Part shown: positions 1-7,469 of the stretch, in pieces | How the letters are laid out: every line of letters begins with the position of its first letter | Numbering within the stretch: position 1 is the first letter of the stretch | Source of the DNA: Bog-756 sp035531955 | GTDB lineage: Bacteria > Actinomycetota > Acidimicrobiia > Acidimicrobiales > RAAP-2 | Reading direction: 5' to 3' | Assembly: GCA_035531955.1 (NCBI GenBank) | Contig: DATKRZ010000036.1 | Span: 1-13,060 of the forward strand | Length of the DNA stretch: 13,060 bases | Notes under the pieces: model-generated | Database searches by the model: none | What the model saw: the letters and a program-made list of their open reading frames with translations, nothing else | Told to the model about the DNA's origin: nothing | Translations under genes and position numbers: made by a program

Positions 1-1
1 G

Positions 2-151
2 GCGTCGTATGAGGGATATTGCGTGAAGTGCCGTGAGAAGCGGCAGTTCGAAGGGGAAGAGGTCGAGATGGCCAACGGCCGTCGATCCGCCAAGGGAAAG
101 TGCCCGACCTGCGGGACCGGCATGAACAGGATCCTCGGCAAGAAGGCCTGA
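2..151 (+). CDS. DUF5679-type zinc-ribbon protein, 3' part
   Basis: The left edge cuts into this frame, which is open from base 2 to a TGA at 149-151 and gives 49 residues. It carries two CxxC pairs, one in the segment YCVKCREKR and one in CPTCGTG, separated by a basic stretch (NGRRSAKGK). This is the layout of the small DUF5679 proteins: a single treble-clef or ribbon fold with four zinc-binding cysteines and the ending 'CGTGMNRILGKKA'. Such proteins are usually 45-60 residues long, so only a few N-terminal residues are probably missing. Their function is unknown; nucleic-acid binding is a guess from the basic ribbon. The gene converges on the Ppx/GppA gene, with only 37 bases between the stop codons. 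Confidence 0.8.
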   Translation, partial: ASYEGYCVKCREKRQFEGEEVEMANGRRSAKGKCPTCGTGMNRILGKKA

Positions 152-160
152 GCGTCACCG

Positions 161-179
161 CCGGACCGCATGGCTCCGG
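161..179. terminator. weak hairpin between convergent genes
   Basis: CCGGACC at 161-167 can pair with GGCTCCGG at 172-179 around a GCAT loop, with one bulged C. It lies between the convergent stops of the DUF5679 gene and the Ppx/GppA gene. No T-run follows on either strand, so calling it a terminator is only a suggestion from its position. Confidence 0.25.
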
Positions 180-188
180 TCGGGGCGG

Positions 189-1172
189 CTAGGCAGGCAC
201 GGGACGCCGGTCCGCCGGCAGCGAGAGGGCGCCGATTACGGCGCCCTCTCGCAGTCCCCACTCGCTGACCACCAGGCGCTGCAGCTCCAGGGTCTCGACC
301 AGGGTGGACAACACCACCGCCCCGATGGGCAGAAGCGGCGCCCTTCTCGCCTGGACGCCGGGTAGAGCCAGCCGGGCGTCCAGGTCGAGCGTGGCCAGGT
401 GGTCGGCCAGTTCGTGGAGCTGGCCGGCAGGCAACTCCACCTGGTTGACCGGCAGCGAGGCCACCGGGCCCGATCTGCTCAATGGACGGTGCAGTCCCAT
501 GGCCAGCCGGGCCAGGGCCCGGACCGTTCCGCCGCTGGCGATCACCCTGCTGGCGGCCCGAGGGCTCCGTTCCAGCATGGCCCGGATCGGCTCCACCCGG
601 GCCAGTGCCACCTCGGTGACCGCGGTGCGGTCCGCCCGGCTCAGCAACTCGCCTGTCCCCAGCTCGCCGCGGAGCCGGGCCGTGCCGAGGGCGACACTGG
701 CCACTTCGGTCACCTCGTCGGCGGTTCCGATGCCGGATTCGAGACTGCCCCCTCCGAGGTCGAGACCGAGCACCTGATCCCGTCCCACCCAGACGCCGGC
801 GCGCTGGCCGAGGAAGCACAGTCGCGCCTCCTCCTCGCCGCTCAACAGCGTGATGGGGCTGCCCAGCACCCGTTCGAGCCGACTGACCAGCCGAATGCCG
901 TTCGCCGCCTCGCGGAGGGCGGCGGTTGCCAGAGCCACCACCACGTCGACGCCGGCATCGGTGGCGGCCGTGTGGAGCCGGCGGACGGTCCGGACCGCCG
1001 ATGCCGCCCGGTCGGCGGGCACGCCACCTGTGCGGGCCACCTCGGTGCCGAGGTGGAGGAAGGACCGCCGACGCAGCACCGGGATGAGCATTCCCTCGCG
1101 GGTCGCGTCCACGACCATCAGGTGGAATGAGCTGCTGCCCAGGTCGAAGACGGCAACGCGGACGGACGGCAT
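189..1172 (-). CDS. Ppx/GppA-family phosphatase (short exopolyphosphatase type)
   Basis: The 327 residues match the ASKHA-fold Ppx/GppA family, which hydrolyses inorganic polyphosphate and/or pppGpp in the cytoplasm. Motifs appear in order: the first phosphate loop DLGSSSFHL at about 10-18, the glutamate-rich SGEEEARL at 111-118 (catalytic Glu region), the second phosphate loop DLGGGSLE at 138-145, and the nucleotide-side motif ASGGTVRAL at 212-220. No C-terminal HD-like extension is present, so this is the short, two-lobe type seen in actinobacterial PPX1. One variation: the usual DLGSNSF carries Ser instead of Asn. The ATG at 1172 puts the first phosphate loop at the normal distance from the N-terminus. 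No Shine-Dalgarno sequence precedes it; TATAGC lies 8 bases upstream, which would suit a leaderless transcript. Motifs alone cannot separate polyphosphatase from pppGpp phosphatase activity. Confidence 0.92.
   Translation of the reverse strand: MPSVRVAVFDLGSSSFHLMVVDATREGMLIPVLRRRSFLHLGTEVARTGGVPADRAASAVRTVRRLHTAATDAGVDVVVALATAALREAANGIRLVSRLERVLGSPITLLSGEEEARLCFLGQRAGVWVGRDQVLGLDLGGGSLESGIGTADEVTEVASVALGTARLRGELGTGELLSRADRTAVTEVALARVEPIRAMLERSPRAASRVIASGGTVRALARLAMGLHRPLSRSGPVASLPVNQVELPAGQLHELADHLATLDLDARLALPGVQARRAPLLPIGAVVLSTLVETLELQRLVVSEWGLREGAVIGALSLPADRRPVPA
221..252. repeat. perfect 14-bp inverted repeat inside the 3' end of the phosphatase gene
   Basis: GCGAGAGGGCGCCG at 221-234 is the exact reverse complement of 239-252, separated by the loop ATTA. 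It lies within the last codons of the Ppx/GppA gene, encoding the REGAVIGALSL region. It is also about 70 bases past the stop of the convergent DUF5679 gene. The hairpin would form in transcripts from either strand. No T-run follows, so it is not a textbook intrinsic terminator. Confidence 0.6.
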
Positions 1173-1813
1173 GGCGTGACGCTATACGGCTGCCGCCGGG
1201 GGAGGGTAAAACGGGAGGTGCGGGTTGCTGTGCTCCGACTGCGGTCTCCCATGCACCGGCTGGTCAACTGTTCGTCGCCGGTGACTGCGATGGCCTGTAT
1301 ATGGCCACCGGTCTGTTGGACGGAGCAATGGCGAGCGGAAAGCACTCGGCGCTCGATGAGGCGAATGTGGGCCTTGGCTGGGTTCCTGTCGAGCTCGGTC
1401 CGTCGATCAGCCGCACCGTGGTGATCCATGTTCGCGCGCCGCTCACGGCACAAGGCCCGCCCATCCGCTTGGCCACCGTCGGCAGTGACCAGGTCAGCAC
1501 CATCTCGGTCGTACCGATCGGTCCCGCCGCGATCCGATTCACCATGAGCGGAGCGCTCGGAACGACGGTGAGCAATCCGATGCGAGCGAACGAAGGCAGG
1601 ACCTACCCGGTCACGGTGGTCTTGGACACCTACCGTCACTCGTTCTCGGTCGCGTGGGGGCGGAGCGGGGAGTTCGAGGGACCCCTGCCGAGCGGAGGAC
1701 CAGCCGTGATGCACCAGCAGCCCGCCGGGGCCGGAGCAACACCGTTCACCGTCTCGGTGATCGGTGGTGGCGGTCCTCTCCCGCGGGGGTCGATCTGCCG
1801 GAACCTCGGCTGA
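1127..1813 (+). pseudogene. orphaned C-terminal domain of an envelope protein (probable 5'-truncated remnant)
   Basis: The frame reads as genuine protein from about 1268 (LFVAGDCDGLYMATG) to the TGA at 1811. Alternating hydrophobic strands (RTVVIHVRAP, STISVVPIG, TYPVTVVLDTY, HSFSVAWG) suggest a secreted beta-sandwich of the laminin-G/lectin type. From memory, similar segments form the C-terminus of long multi-spanning membrane proteins of Acidimicrobiia; this is recollection, not a search. The N-terminal membrane part is absent. The only ATG or GTG upstream of the domain is at 1127, inside the divergent phosphatase gene, and residues 1-43 from there read like non-coding sequence. Internal ATGs at about 1302 and 1329 would cut into the first strand. 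Base composition is somewhat lower in GC than in the neighbours. The frame has no internal stop, so a recent truncation or an expressed short protein are both possible. Confidence 0.5.
1181..1186 (-). promoter_or_regulatory. possible -10 element for a leaderless phosphatase transcript
   Basis: On the minus strand TATAGC ends 8 bases before the ATG of the Ppx/GppA gene, and there is no Shine-Dalgarno sequence in between. That spacing would put transcription initiation at or next to the A of the ATG. No convincing -35 box is visible, so the call rests on spacing and the A/T-rich hexamer. Confidence 0.25.
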
Positions 1814-2036
1814 CCCGACCCGGCCGTGAGGACAGTCTCCGTTCCCGTTGTCCTCGACCTTGTCGGTGTGACGGCGCCGCCGACGTTCCATGTGCGCCGT
1901 TGCGGCTGACCAGGTCCCCGTGAGCTGAATCCACTCTTGGTATTCCTGACCCCTGGAGGAAGGCGAGATGCTGATTCGCCGGTTCCGAGTAGGGTGGCGG
2001 CGGTCTTGGGCTAGGCAGAGATACGACGTCTTTTGA

Positions 2037-2113
2037 CGGGACGTAGCGCAGCTTGGCAGCGCGCCTGCTTTGGGAGCAGGAGGTCGCGGGTTCAAATCCC
2101 GCCGTCCCGACCA
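2037..2113 (+). tRNA. tRNA-Pro(TGG)
   Basis: A complete cloverleaf is visible. Acceptor CGGGACG at 2037-2043 pairs with CGTCCCG at 2103-2109. The D stem is GCGC/GCGC, and the anticodon stem CCTGC/GCAGG holds the loop TTTGGGA, which gives anticodon TGG. The T arm is GCGGG-TTCAAAT-CCCGC, discriminator A is at 2110, and CCA is encoded at 2111-2113. Antisense translation gives the familiar artefact 'AGFEPATSCSQSRRAAKLRYVP', which often appears as a spurious protein in databases. Confidence 0.97.
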
Positions 2114-2263
2114 CGAGGGCTTGACCCATTCGGTGGACCAGCACGATGGGGCCGGCGCCGGGGTACGACTCTCCTCCTACGCCCAGACGATCTCGACGCC
2201 AGCTGGCCGTTCGCCTCGAGGCGGAGGACCCTGGCCGTCATCGGCGACCGGTGGAGACGGTGA

Positions 2264-4012
2264 TCAGGCGCTGATCGGAAGGCCGAAGGATGCGGCGATC
2301 TCCGCCGCCGGCAGGGGCTTCGAGAAGAGATAGCCCTGGGCCAGGTCGCAGTCGAAGGACGCGAGGACCTCCAACTGCTCGGGGGTCTCCACCCCCTCGG
2401 CAACCACACTCAGACCGAGGGCGTGGGCCAGATTGATCACCGCGAGCACGATCTGCTCGCTCTCGGCACTGACGCCCAGCTCCTCGACGAATGACCTGTC
2501 CACCTTCAAGATGTCCAACGGGAAGCGTCGGAGGTAGCTGAGAGACGAATAGCCGGTGCCGAAGTCGTCGATGGCCAGCATCACCCCCAGATCCTTGAGG
2601 GCTCGGAGGACCCCCATGGCCGACGAGGCGTCCCTCATCAGGGCGCTCTCGGTGATCTCGAGCGTCAGAAGCTCCGCCGGCAACCCGGTGCGGGAGAGGA
2701 TCGCCTCGACCGTGCTGACGATGAAGGGGTCGTCGATCTGCCGGGCCGAGAGATTGACCTCGATCGAGCCGCTCCGGCCGGCCTCGCCCAGGAATTGCCA
2801 GTCACGGAGCTGATGACACGCCTGCTCGAGCACCCAGGCCCCGATGGGGATGATCAGCCCACTCTCCTCGGCCACCGCAATGAACCGATGGGGGGAGACG
2901 AGACCCTGTTCGGGATGCTGCCATCGGATGAGGGCCTCGACGCCGACCGTGGTGGACCCGTCGATCTCCACGACCGGTTGATAGTGGAGCATGAGCTCGC
3001 TCCGGTCGAGGGCCCGGTGCAGCGACTGTTCGGTCGCCATCCGGTCGAGGACCTCGAGACGCATCGACTCGCCGAATGTCTCGATACCCGACCCTCCCCG
3101 GTACTTGGCCCGGTACATGGCCGCTTCGGCGTTGGACAGGAGCTCCGCAGCATCGGCCACCCCGAAGGTGTTGAGGGCGATGCCGAAGGACTCATCGAGG
3201 TAGACGGCCGCCCCGGCCACCTCGATGGGCTCCGTCAGCGACCCTCTGACGCGCTCGATGAACGCAGACGCCTCGGCCTCGGCGTCACCATCGGCCCCAC
3301 GGAAGAGGGCCAGGAACTCGTCACCCCCGAACCGGGCGATGACCACGGCGCTCCCCGCCACCAGCATCAACCGCTCGGCGACGGCGGCCAGGACCAGGTC
3401 GCCGGCGTCGTGGCCCATGGTGTTGTTGATCGCCTTGAAGCGGTCCAGGTCGAGCAGCACCACCGCCACCGACCCCGGTGCCCCACTCGTCGCGGCCAGG
3501 GCATCCTCCAGCTGGCAGCCGAACCGGGACCGGCTGGCCAGTCCGGTCAACGGGTCGTGGTCCGCCCGGTCGGGCACCTCTTCCGTGCCGTCGCCACCGT
3601 TGCAGTCGTAGATGAATCCTCCGATGCACCGGCTCGCGCCGAAGCCGGTGGCGAACAGCACTGCTTCGGCACGTACCGTATGACCTCGACGGTGCACCAG
3701 CTCGATCGGCCGGCGGCCGCCCTCCTCCGGTGACTCCCGACCGACAGCCACGAGTTCGTCGGGGACAGGCGCCGGCGAGAAAGGCGAGAGGCCGAGCCCG
3801 GGTGGCATGAGGGTCTCGGTCAGAGGGCGCCCGATCACCTCGTCCCGCCCCCAGCCGAAGAGCTCTTCGGCACGCGGGTTCCATTCGGCGACCGCCCCGG
3901 AACTGTCCACCTCGAGGAAGGCATCCGGGGAGAGCGAGACCAGCCGCATCCATCGATCGCGCCATTGCGAGAGCTCGATCAGCGGGACCCTTGCCATTCG
4001 CTCAACAACCAT
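2264..4012 (-). CDS. PAS-GGDEF-EAL cyclic-di-GMP signalling protein
   Basis: The 582 residues contain three domains. A PAS sensor fills about 18-130 (SPDAFLEVDSSGAVAEWN...). A GGDEF diguanylate-cyclase domain covers about 150-310, with the signature RFGGDEF at 227-233 intact. An EAL phosphodiesterase domain covers about 325-575, with EAL at 359-361, EITESALM, the loop DDFGTGYSSL at 482-491, LKVDRSFV, AEGVET and QGYLFSKPLP. Both catalytic motifs look intact, so the protein could make or degrade c-di-GMP. The inhibitory RxxD I-site before GGDEF is absent (AGSA at that position). No membrane segments are seen, so it is cytosolic. The start is well supported: GGAGG at 4017-4021 lies 4 bases before ATG 4012. 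It diverges from the MBL-hydrolase gene. The direction of net activity cannot be read from sequence. Confidence 0.95.
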   Translation of the reverse strand: MVVERMARVPLIELSQWRDRWMRLVSLSPDAFLEVDSSGAVAEWNPRAEELFGWGRDEVIGRPLTETLMPPGLGLSPFSPAPVPDELVAVGRESPEEGGRRPIELVHRRGHTVRAEAVLFATGFGASRCIGGFIYDCNGGDGTEEVPDRADHDPLTGLASRSRFGCQLEDALAATSGAPGSVAVVLLDLDRFKAINNTMGHDAGDLVLAAVAERLMLVAGSAVVIARFGGDEFLALFRGADGDAEAEASAFIERVRGSLTEPIEVAGAAVYLDESFGIALNTFGVADAAELLSNAEAAMYRAKYRGGSGIETFGESMRLEVLDRMATEQSLHRALDRSELMLHYQPVVEIDGSTTVGVEALIRWQHPEQGLVSPHRFIAVAEESGLIIPIGAWVLEQACHQLRDWQFLGEAGRSGSIEVNLSARQIDDPFIVSTVEAILSRTGLPAELLTLEITESALMRDASSAMGVLRALKDLGVMLAIDDFGTGYSSLSYLRRFPLDILKVDRSFVEELGVSAESEQIVLAVINLAHALGLSVVAEGVETPEQLEVLASFDCDLAQGYLFSKPLPAAEIAASFGLPISA

Positions 4013-4289
4013 CGTGCCTCCGTTGCGGTCCTGACACGGCCGACCGGATCACGTGGGCCCCGGATGCGGATCTCCGCGATGCCACCGGACGAGATGGTCG
4101 ACTATGGCCCCCCTTTTCAACCCGGACTACGTGACACACGGCCCAAACTCCCAGGTCCTGTCGCTGAGGGCAGCGTAGGCACTCCCCTGTCCCAGTTCAA
4201 GGATTTGCGAGACGACCTCCCCCGGACCAGTGGCGCTGCCCGCGCTCCATCCCCCGGCGCCATCCTCGATGCCGTGTACCGTGCCGTCC
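4013..4289. other. intergenic region between divergent GGDEF-EAL and MBL genes
   Basis: About 277 bases separate the GGDEF-EAL start from the preferred MBL start. Its only clear element is the GGAGG Shine-Dalgarno of the minus-strand gene at 4017-4021. TACCGT at 4277-4282 lies 7 bases before GTG 4290 and could be a -10 box for a leaderless MBL transcript. A 57-codon minus-strand frame (4127-4300) is present but lacks a ribosome-binding site. Confidence 0.4.
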
Positions 4290-5339
4290 GTGGTCGTCAT
4301 CACCGGCACGTTGCAGAAGGCGGCGTGGGACCGCAAGGTCGTTCCCCCGGTCGAGGAGGTCCGACCGGGCCTCTGGTCGATTCCCGTGCCGATCCCAGAC
4401 AACCCGCTCCGCTATGTCCTCGTGTACGCGCTCGAGCTCCGGGGTGGCGGCGTAGCCCTGGTCGACGCCGGCTGGAACACCGACGAGGCCTGGACCGTTC
4501 TGAATGACGGACTGGCGGCGGCCGGAGGGAGCATCACCGACGTCCACGCCGTCATGGTCACCCACATCCATCCCGATCACTACGGGCTGGCCGGCAGGGT
4601 CCGGGAGGCATCGGGAGGGTGGATCGGCCTGCACCCGGCTGATGCGGTGATGCTCGAGTCCCGCTACGGCGACACCGACCAGCTCATCGCGTCCATGTTC
4701 CGCCTGCTGGCGGACTCGGGCGTGCCGGAGGAGAAGCTGCCCGACCTGGCCCTCGCCTCGATGGTCCTGAAGGCGATGGTGACGATGGCTGTGCCCGATG
4801 TGTTCTTCGAGGACGGTAAGGACATCGACCTGCCCGGTTGGCCGCTGCGGACCATCTGGACCCCCGGCCACTCGCCGGGACACGTGTGCTTCTACAGCGA
4901 GGAGCGCAAACTGCTCATCTCGGGAGATCACGTCCTTCCACGGATCACCCCCAACATCTCGGTGCACACCCAGCAGCCTTCCAATCCCCTGGGTGACTAT
5001 CTCGAATCCCTGCTGAAGCTGCAGAACCTGGGCACTGAGGAGGTCCTGCCGGCCCATGAGTACCGGTTCTCCGACCTCCAGAGCCGGATCGAGGAGATCA
5101 TCGCCCACCATGCCGACCGGCTGGAGGAGATCGAGCAGGTCATAGCCGACAAACCGGGGGCGACTGCCTGGGACATCACCCTCAAATTACAGTGGTCTCG
5201 TCCGTGGGACGAGATCCAGCCCTTCATGCAACGCTCGGCCAACGGCGAGACCCTTGCCCACTGCGTGCTGCTCGAGCTCAATGACCGCGTCCGACGCCAG
5301 GGAAGCGAGCCGGCTCGATTCTTCCTAACCGACCACTGA
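4290..5339 (+). CDS. metallo-beta-lactamase-fold hydrolase
   Basis: The protein has the full metal-binding set of the MBL superfamily. Counted from GTG 4290 these are HxHxDH at His92, His94, Asp96 and His97 (THIHPDHYG), His184 (TPGHSPGH), bridging Asp203 (ISGDH) and His246 (LPAHEYRF). A helical C-terminal segment of about 90 residues follows, like the winged-helix tail of LACTB2/MBLAC2-type proteins. It should be a cytosolic di-metal hydrolase of a thioester, lactone or phosphoester; the substrate cannot be read from sequence. The N-terminus is uncertain: the frame is open from GTG 4230, with further candidates at ATG 4269, GTG 4281, GTG 4290 and TTG 4311, none with a Shine-Dalgarno sequence. 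Family-like sequence begins only at 'VEEVRPGLWSIPVPIP'. GTG 4290 was chosen for the TACCGT hexamer 7 bases upstream. The next gene starts 22 bases after the stop, so co-transcription is likely. Confidence 0.9.
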   Translation: MVVITGTLQKAAWDRKVVPPVEEVRPGLWSIPVPIPDNPLRYVLVYALELRGGGVALVDAGWNTDEAWTVLNDGLAAAGGSITDVHAVMVTHIHPDHYGLAGRVREASGGWIGLHPADAVMLESRYGDTDQLIASMFRLLADSGVPEEKLPDLALASMVLKAMVTMAVPDVFFEDGKDIDLPGWPLRTIWTPGHSPGHVCFYSEERKLLISGDHVLPRITPNISVHTQQPSNPLGDYLESLLKLQNLGTEEVLPAHEYRFSDLQSRIEEIIAHHADRLEEIEQVIADKPGATAWDITLKLQWSRPWDEIQPFMQRSANGETLAHCVLLELNDRVRRQGSEPARFFLTDH

Positions 5340-5361
5340 CAACTTCGAAGGACAAAGGACC

Positions 5362-7458
5362 GTGGAGAGCAGAGCCCAGCGAGCGCGGCGCATCCGCGTG
5401 CAACGCCAGCGAGCGGGGACCGTCGCCGCACTGGTGGTCCTCCTCATCGCCGGCATCGTGTTCGCCACGTGCACGGGCGGTCCGCCCTCCTCATCGCCGT
5501 CCGGGGTCCGCACGGCCGGTGATGTGAAGCATGCGGCGAGCGGGACGCCATCGATCGAGGCCGGAATCGAGCCGTGGGAGCTCAGCTCCGCCCAGTCGCG
5601 CCAGTCAGTGGTGGCCAATGCCACCGGCATGACCGTCATCGGCGGCGTCATTCCGTCGGGCGCGTCGCTGTCCACGGTTTCGACCATCGCGCCGAGCGGC
5701 GGCGCCATTGCGCCGGCGGGCACCCTGGCCGACCCGGTCCACGATGCCGGCGCGGCGACGTTGGGCCGGAACACCTACGTCTTCGGCGGTGGCTCGCCCG
5801 ACACCGTGGCCACCGTCCAATCGGTGATGGCTCCGTCGATCCCCCCGTCTCCGGGAGGGGCCGGGGCGGTCGTCGGGCACCTGCCGCAGCCCCGCTCGGA
5901 CCTGGCGGTGGCCACCATCCCGGGCGACGGACACGCACCGACCACTGCCTATCTCGTCGGGGGATACGACGGCACCAGCTACCTCCCCGCGGTGCTGGCC
6001 ACCAGCGACGGGACCCACTTCACGACGGTGGCCCGCCTCCCTGTCCCCGTCCGGTACCCGGCGGTCGTGGCCGACGGCGGGGCGATCTACGCCTTCGGTG
6101 GCCAGACCGCCTCGCCCGGGGCCCAGGCCGCCGCCACCAGTGACATCCAGAAGATCGATCCGACGACCGGGAGGGCCGCGGTCATCGGGCACCTGCCCCA
6201 GGCGCTGTACGGCGCCGCCGCCTACGTCATCGACGGCGCCGTCTACATTGCCGGCGGCCAGGCCCCCGGTGGGATCACCCTCACCCAGATCACCGCTTTC
6301 GTGCCCGCCAGCGGCAAGGTTCTGCAGGCGGGCCTCCTGCCCCAGGCCGTGGCCTTCGCCGGCTCCGCCACCGTGGGTTCCGGACGGGGGGCCATCGGCT
6401 ACCTGGTCGGAGGCGAGGTGGCGTCCCAGGCCGGTACCGATCAGGCCGGCATCGCCTCGGGCACCCTGCACACGGTCATCTCCTTGCGCCCGAGCCGCTA
6501 CGGGGGGGCGGCCGGCGGCCCGGGGGCGGGAGCGCCCTATGCGGGGACCCTGCTGATCGCCGACCGGGGCAACGACCGCCTGATCAGCCTGGACCCGGCC
6601 CGCAACATCACCTGGCAGTACCCCTCGGCCACCATGCCGGCGCCGCCGGGAGGCTTCTACTTCCCCGACGACGCCTTCTTCATCAAGGGCGGCACCGGGA
6701 TCATCTCCAATCAGGAGGACAACCACACCATCGTGGAGATCGGCTATCCGTCGGGGCGGCTCCTCTGGCAGTACGGACACCCCGGCCAACCGGGGGCATC
6801 CGCCGGATACCTCAATCAACCCGACGACGCCTATCTGCTCAAATCGGGCATCGTCACGGTGGCCGACGCATCGAACAACCGCATCCTGTTCCTCTCCCCC
6901 CAGGGCCAGGTGACGGGCCAGATCGGCAACGGGGCGGACGCCCACAACCCCCCCACCTCGATCGCCTACCCGAACGGCGACACCCCCCTTGCGAACGGGG
7001 ACGTCCTGGTCTCCGAGATCAACGGGTCGTGGGTGGACGAGTTCACCCCGGCGGGCAAGGTGGTGTGGTCCGTGCACATGCCCACGGTCAACTATCCCTC
7101 CGATCCCCAGCAGCTGGGCTCGAACCTGTTCCTGATGACCGACTACGATCCGCCGGCCGAGGGCCGCATCCTCGAGTTCACCCGCCAGGGCCAGGTCAGC
7201 TGGCTCTATGACGCCCAGTCGGGGGACGCAATGCTGAAGAAGCCGTCCCTGGCCGAGCGGCTCCCCAACGGCCTGATCATGGTCAACGACGACTACCGGA
7301 ACCGGGTGGTGGTGATCGACCCGGCCACCTACTCGATCGTCTGGCAGTACGGCATCACCGATGTCTCCGGCACCGGCCCGGGCCTGGTGTCCATACCGGA
7401 CGGCTTCGACCTCTTGCTGGCCGGCGGCACCACGCCGACCCATCCCCAGACCGGCTGA
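5362..7458 (+). CDS. membrane-anchored double beta-propeller protein (Kelch-like + NHL/PQQ-like)
   Basis: The protein has 698 residues and starts at a GTG with GAAGGA 9 bases upstream (5347-5352). A very basic N-terminus (about 8 Arg in 17) is followed by one hydrophobic helix at about 19-36, so it is probably a signal anchor. Cys37 follows the helix, but FATC is not a proper lipobox. Residues about 75-375 carry Kelch-like blades with recurrent GG pairs (VFGGGS, LVGGYDG, AFGGQT, IAGGQ, LVGGEV). Residues about 390-690 form a second propeller with NHL/PQQ-like units (LIADRGNDRLISLD, VADASNNRILFLSPQG, three WQYG/WQYP repeats). No catalytic motif is visible. An extracellular ligand-binding or scaffold role is inferred. 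The gene probably shares a transcript with the MBL hydrolase upstream and converges on the DedA gene 11 bases downstream. Confidence 0.85.
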   Translation: MESRAQRARRIRVQRQRAGTVAALVVLLIAGIVFATCTGGPPSSSPSGVRTAGDVKHAASGTPSIEAGIEPWELSSAQSRQSVVANATGMTVIGGVIPSGASLSTVSTIAPSGGAIAPAGTLADPVHDAGAATLGRNTYVFGGGSPDTVATVQSVMAPSIPPSPGGAGAVVGHLPQPRSDLAVATIPGDGHAPTTAYLVGGYDGTSYLPAVLATSDGTHFTTVARLPVPVRYPAVVADGGAIYAFGGQTASPGAQAAATSDIQKIDPTTGRAAVIGHLPQALYGAAAYVIDGAVYIAGGQAPGGITLTQITAFVPASGKVLQAGLLPQAVAFAGSATVGSGRGAIGYLVGGEVASQAGTDQAGIASGTLHTVISLRPSRYGGAAGGPGAGAPYAGTLLIADRGNDRLISLDPARNITWQYPSATMPAPPGGFYFPDDAFFIKGGTGIISNQEDNHTIVEIGYPSGRLLWQYGHPGQPGASAGYLNQPDDAYLLKSGIVTVADASNNRILFLSPQGQVTGQIGNGADAHNPPTSIAYPNGDTPLANGDVLVSEINGSWVDEFTPAGKVVWSVHMPTVNYPSDPQQLGSNLFLMTDYDPPAEGRILEFTRQGQVSWLYDAQSGDAMLKKPSLAERLPNGLIMVNDDYRNRVVVIDPATYSIVWQYGITDVSGTGPGLVSIPDGFDLLLAGGTTPTHPQTG

Positions 7459-7469
7459 GGACGCCGGCC

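Noticed and set aside
1118..2095. Minus-strand 325-codon frame between the phosphatase and tRNA-Pro
   Set aside because: It overlaps tRNA-Pro and the better plus-strand domain, and reads as Arg/Gly/Asp-rich sequence typical of an out-of-frame strand in high-GC DNA.
1746..2144. Minus-strand 132-codon frame containing 'AGFEPATSCSQSRRAAKLRYVP'
   Set aside because: It is the antisense of tRNA-Pro, a well-known spurious translation; the rest shows no protein-like pattern.
2209..2276. Short palindromes CGCCTCGAGGCG near 2213 and GATCAG-GCG-CTGATC at 2262-2276
   Set aside because: Stems are 6 bp or loop-less and have no T-run; they are too short in GC-rich DNA to call as terminators or operators.
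4127..4300. 57-codon minus-strand frame (MTTTDGTVHGIEDG...) upstream of the GGDEF-EAL gene
   Set aside because: It looks mildly protein-like but has no ribosome-binding site, no recognised family, and competes with the N-terminal region of the MBL gene. It cannot be excluded.
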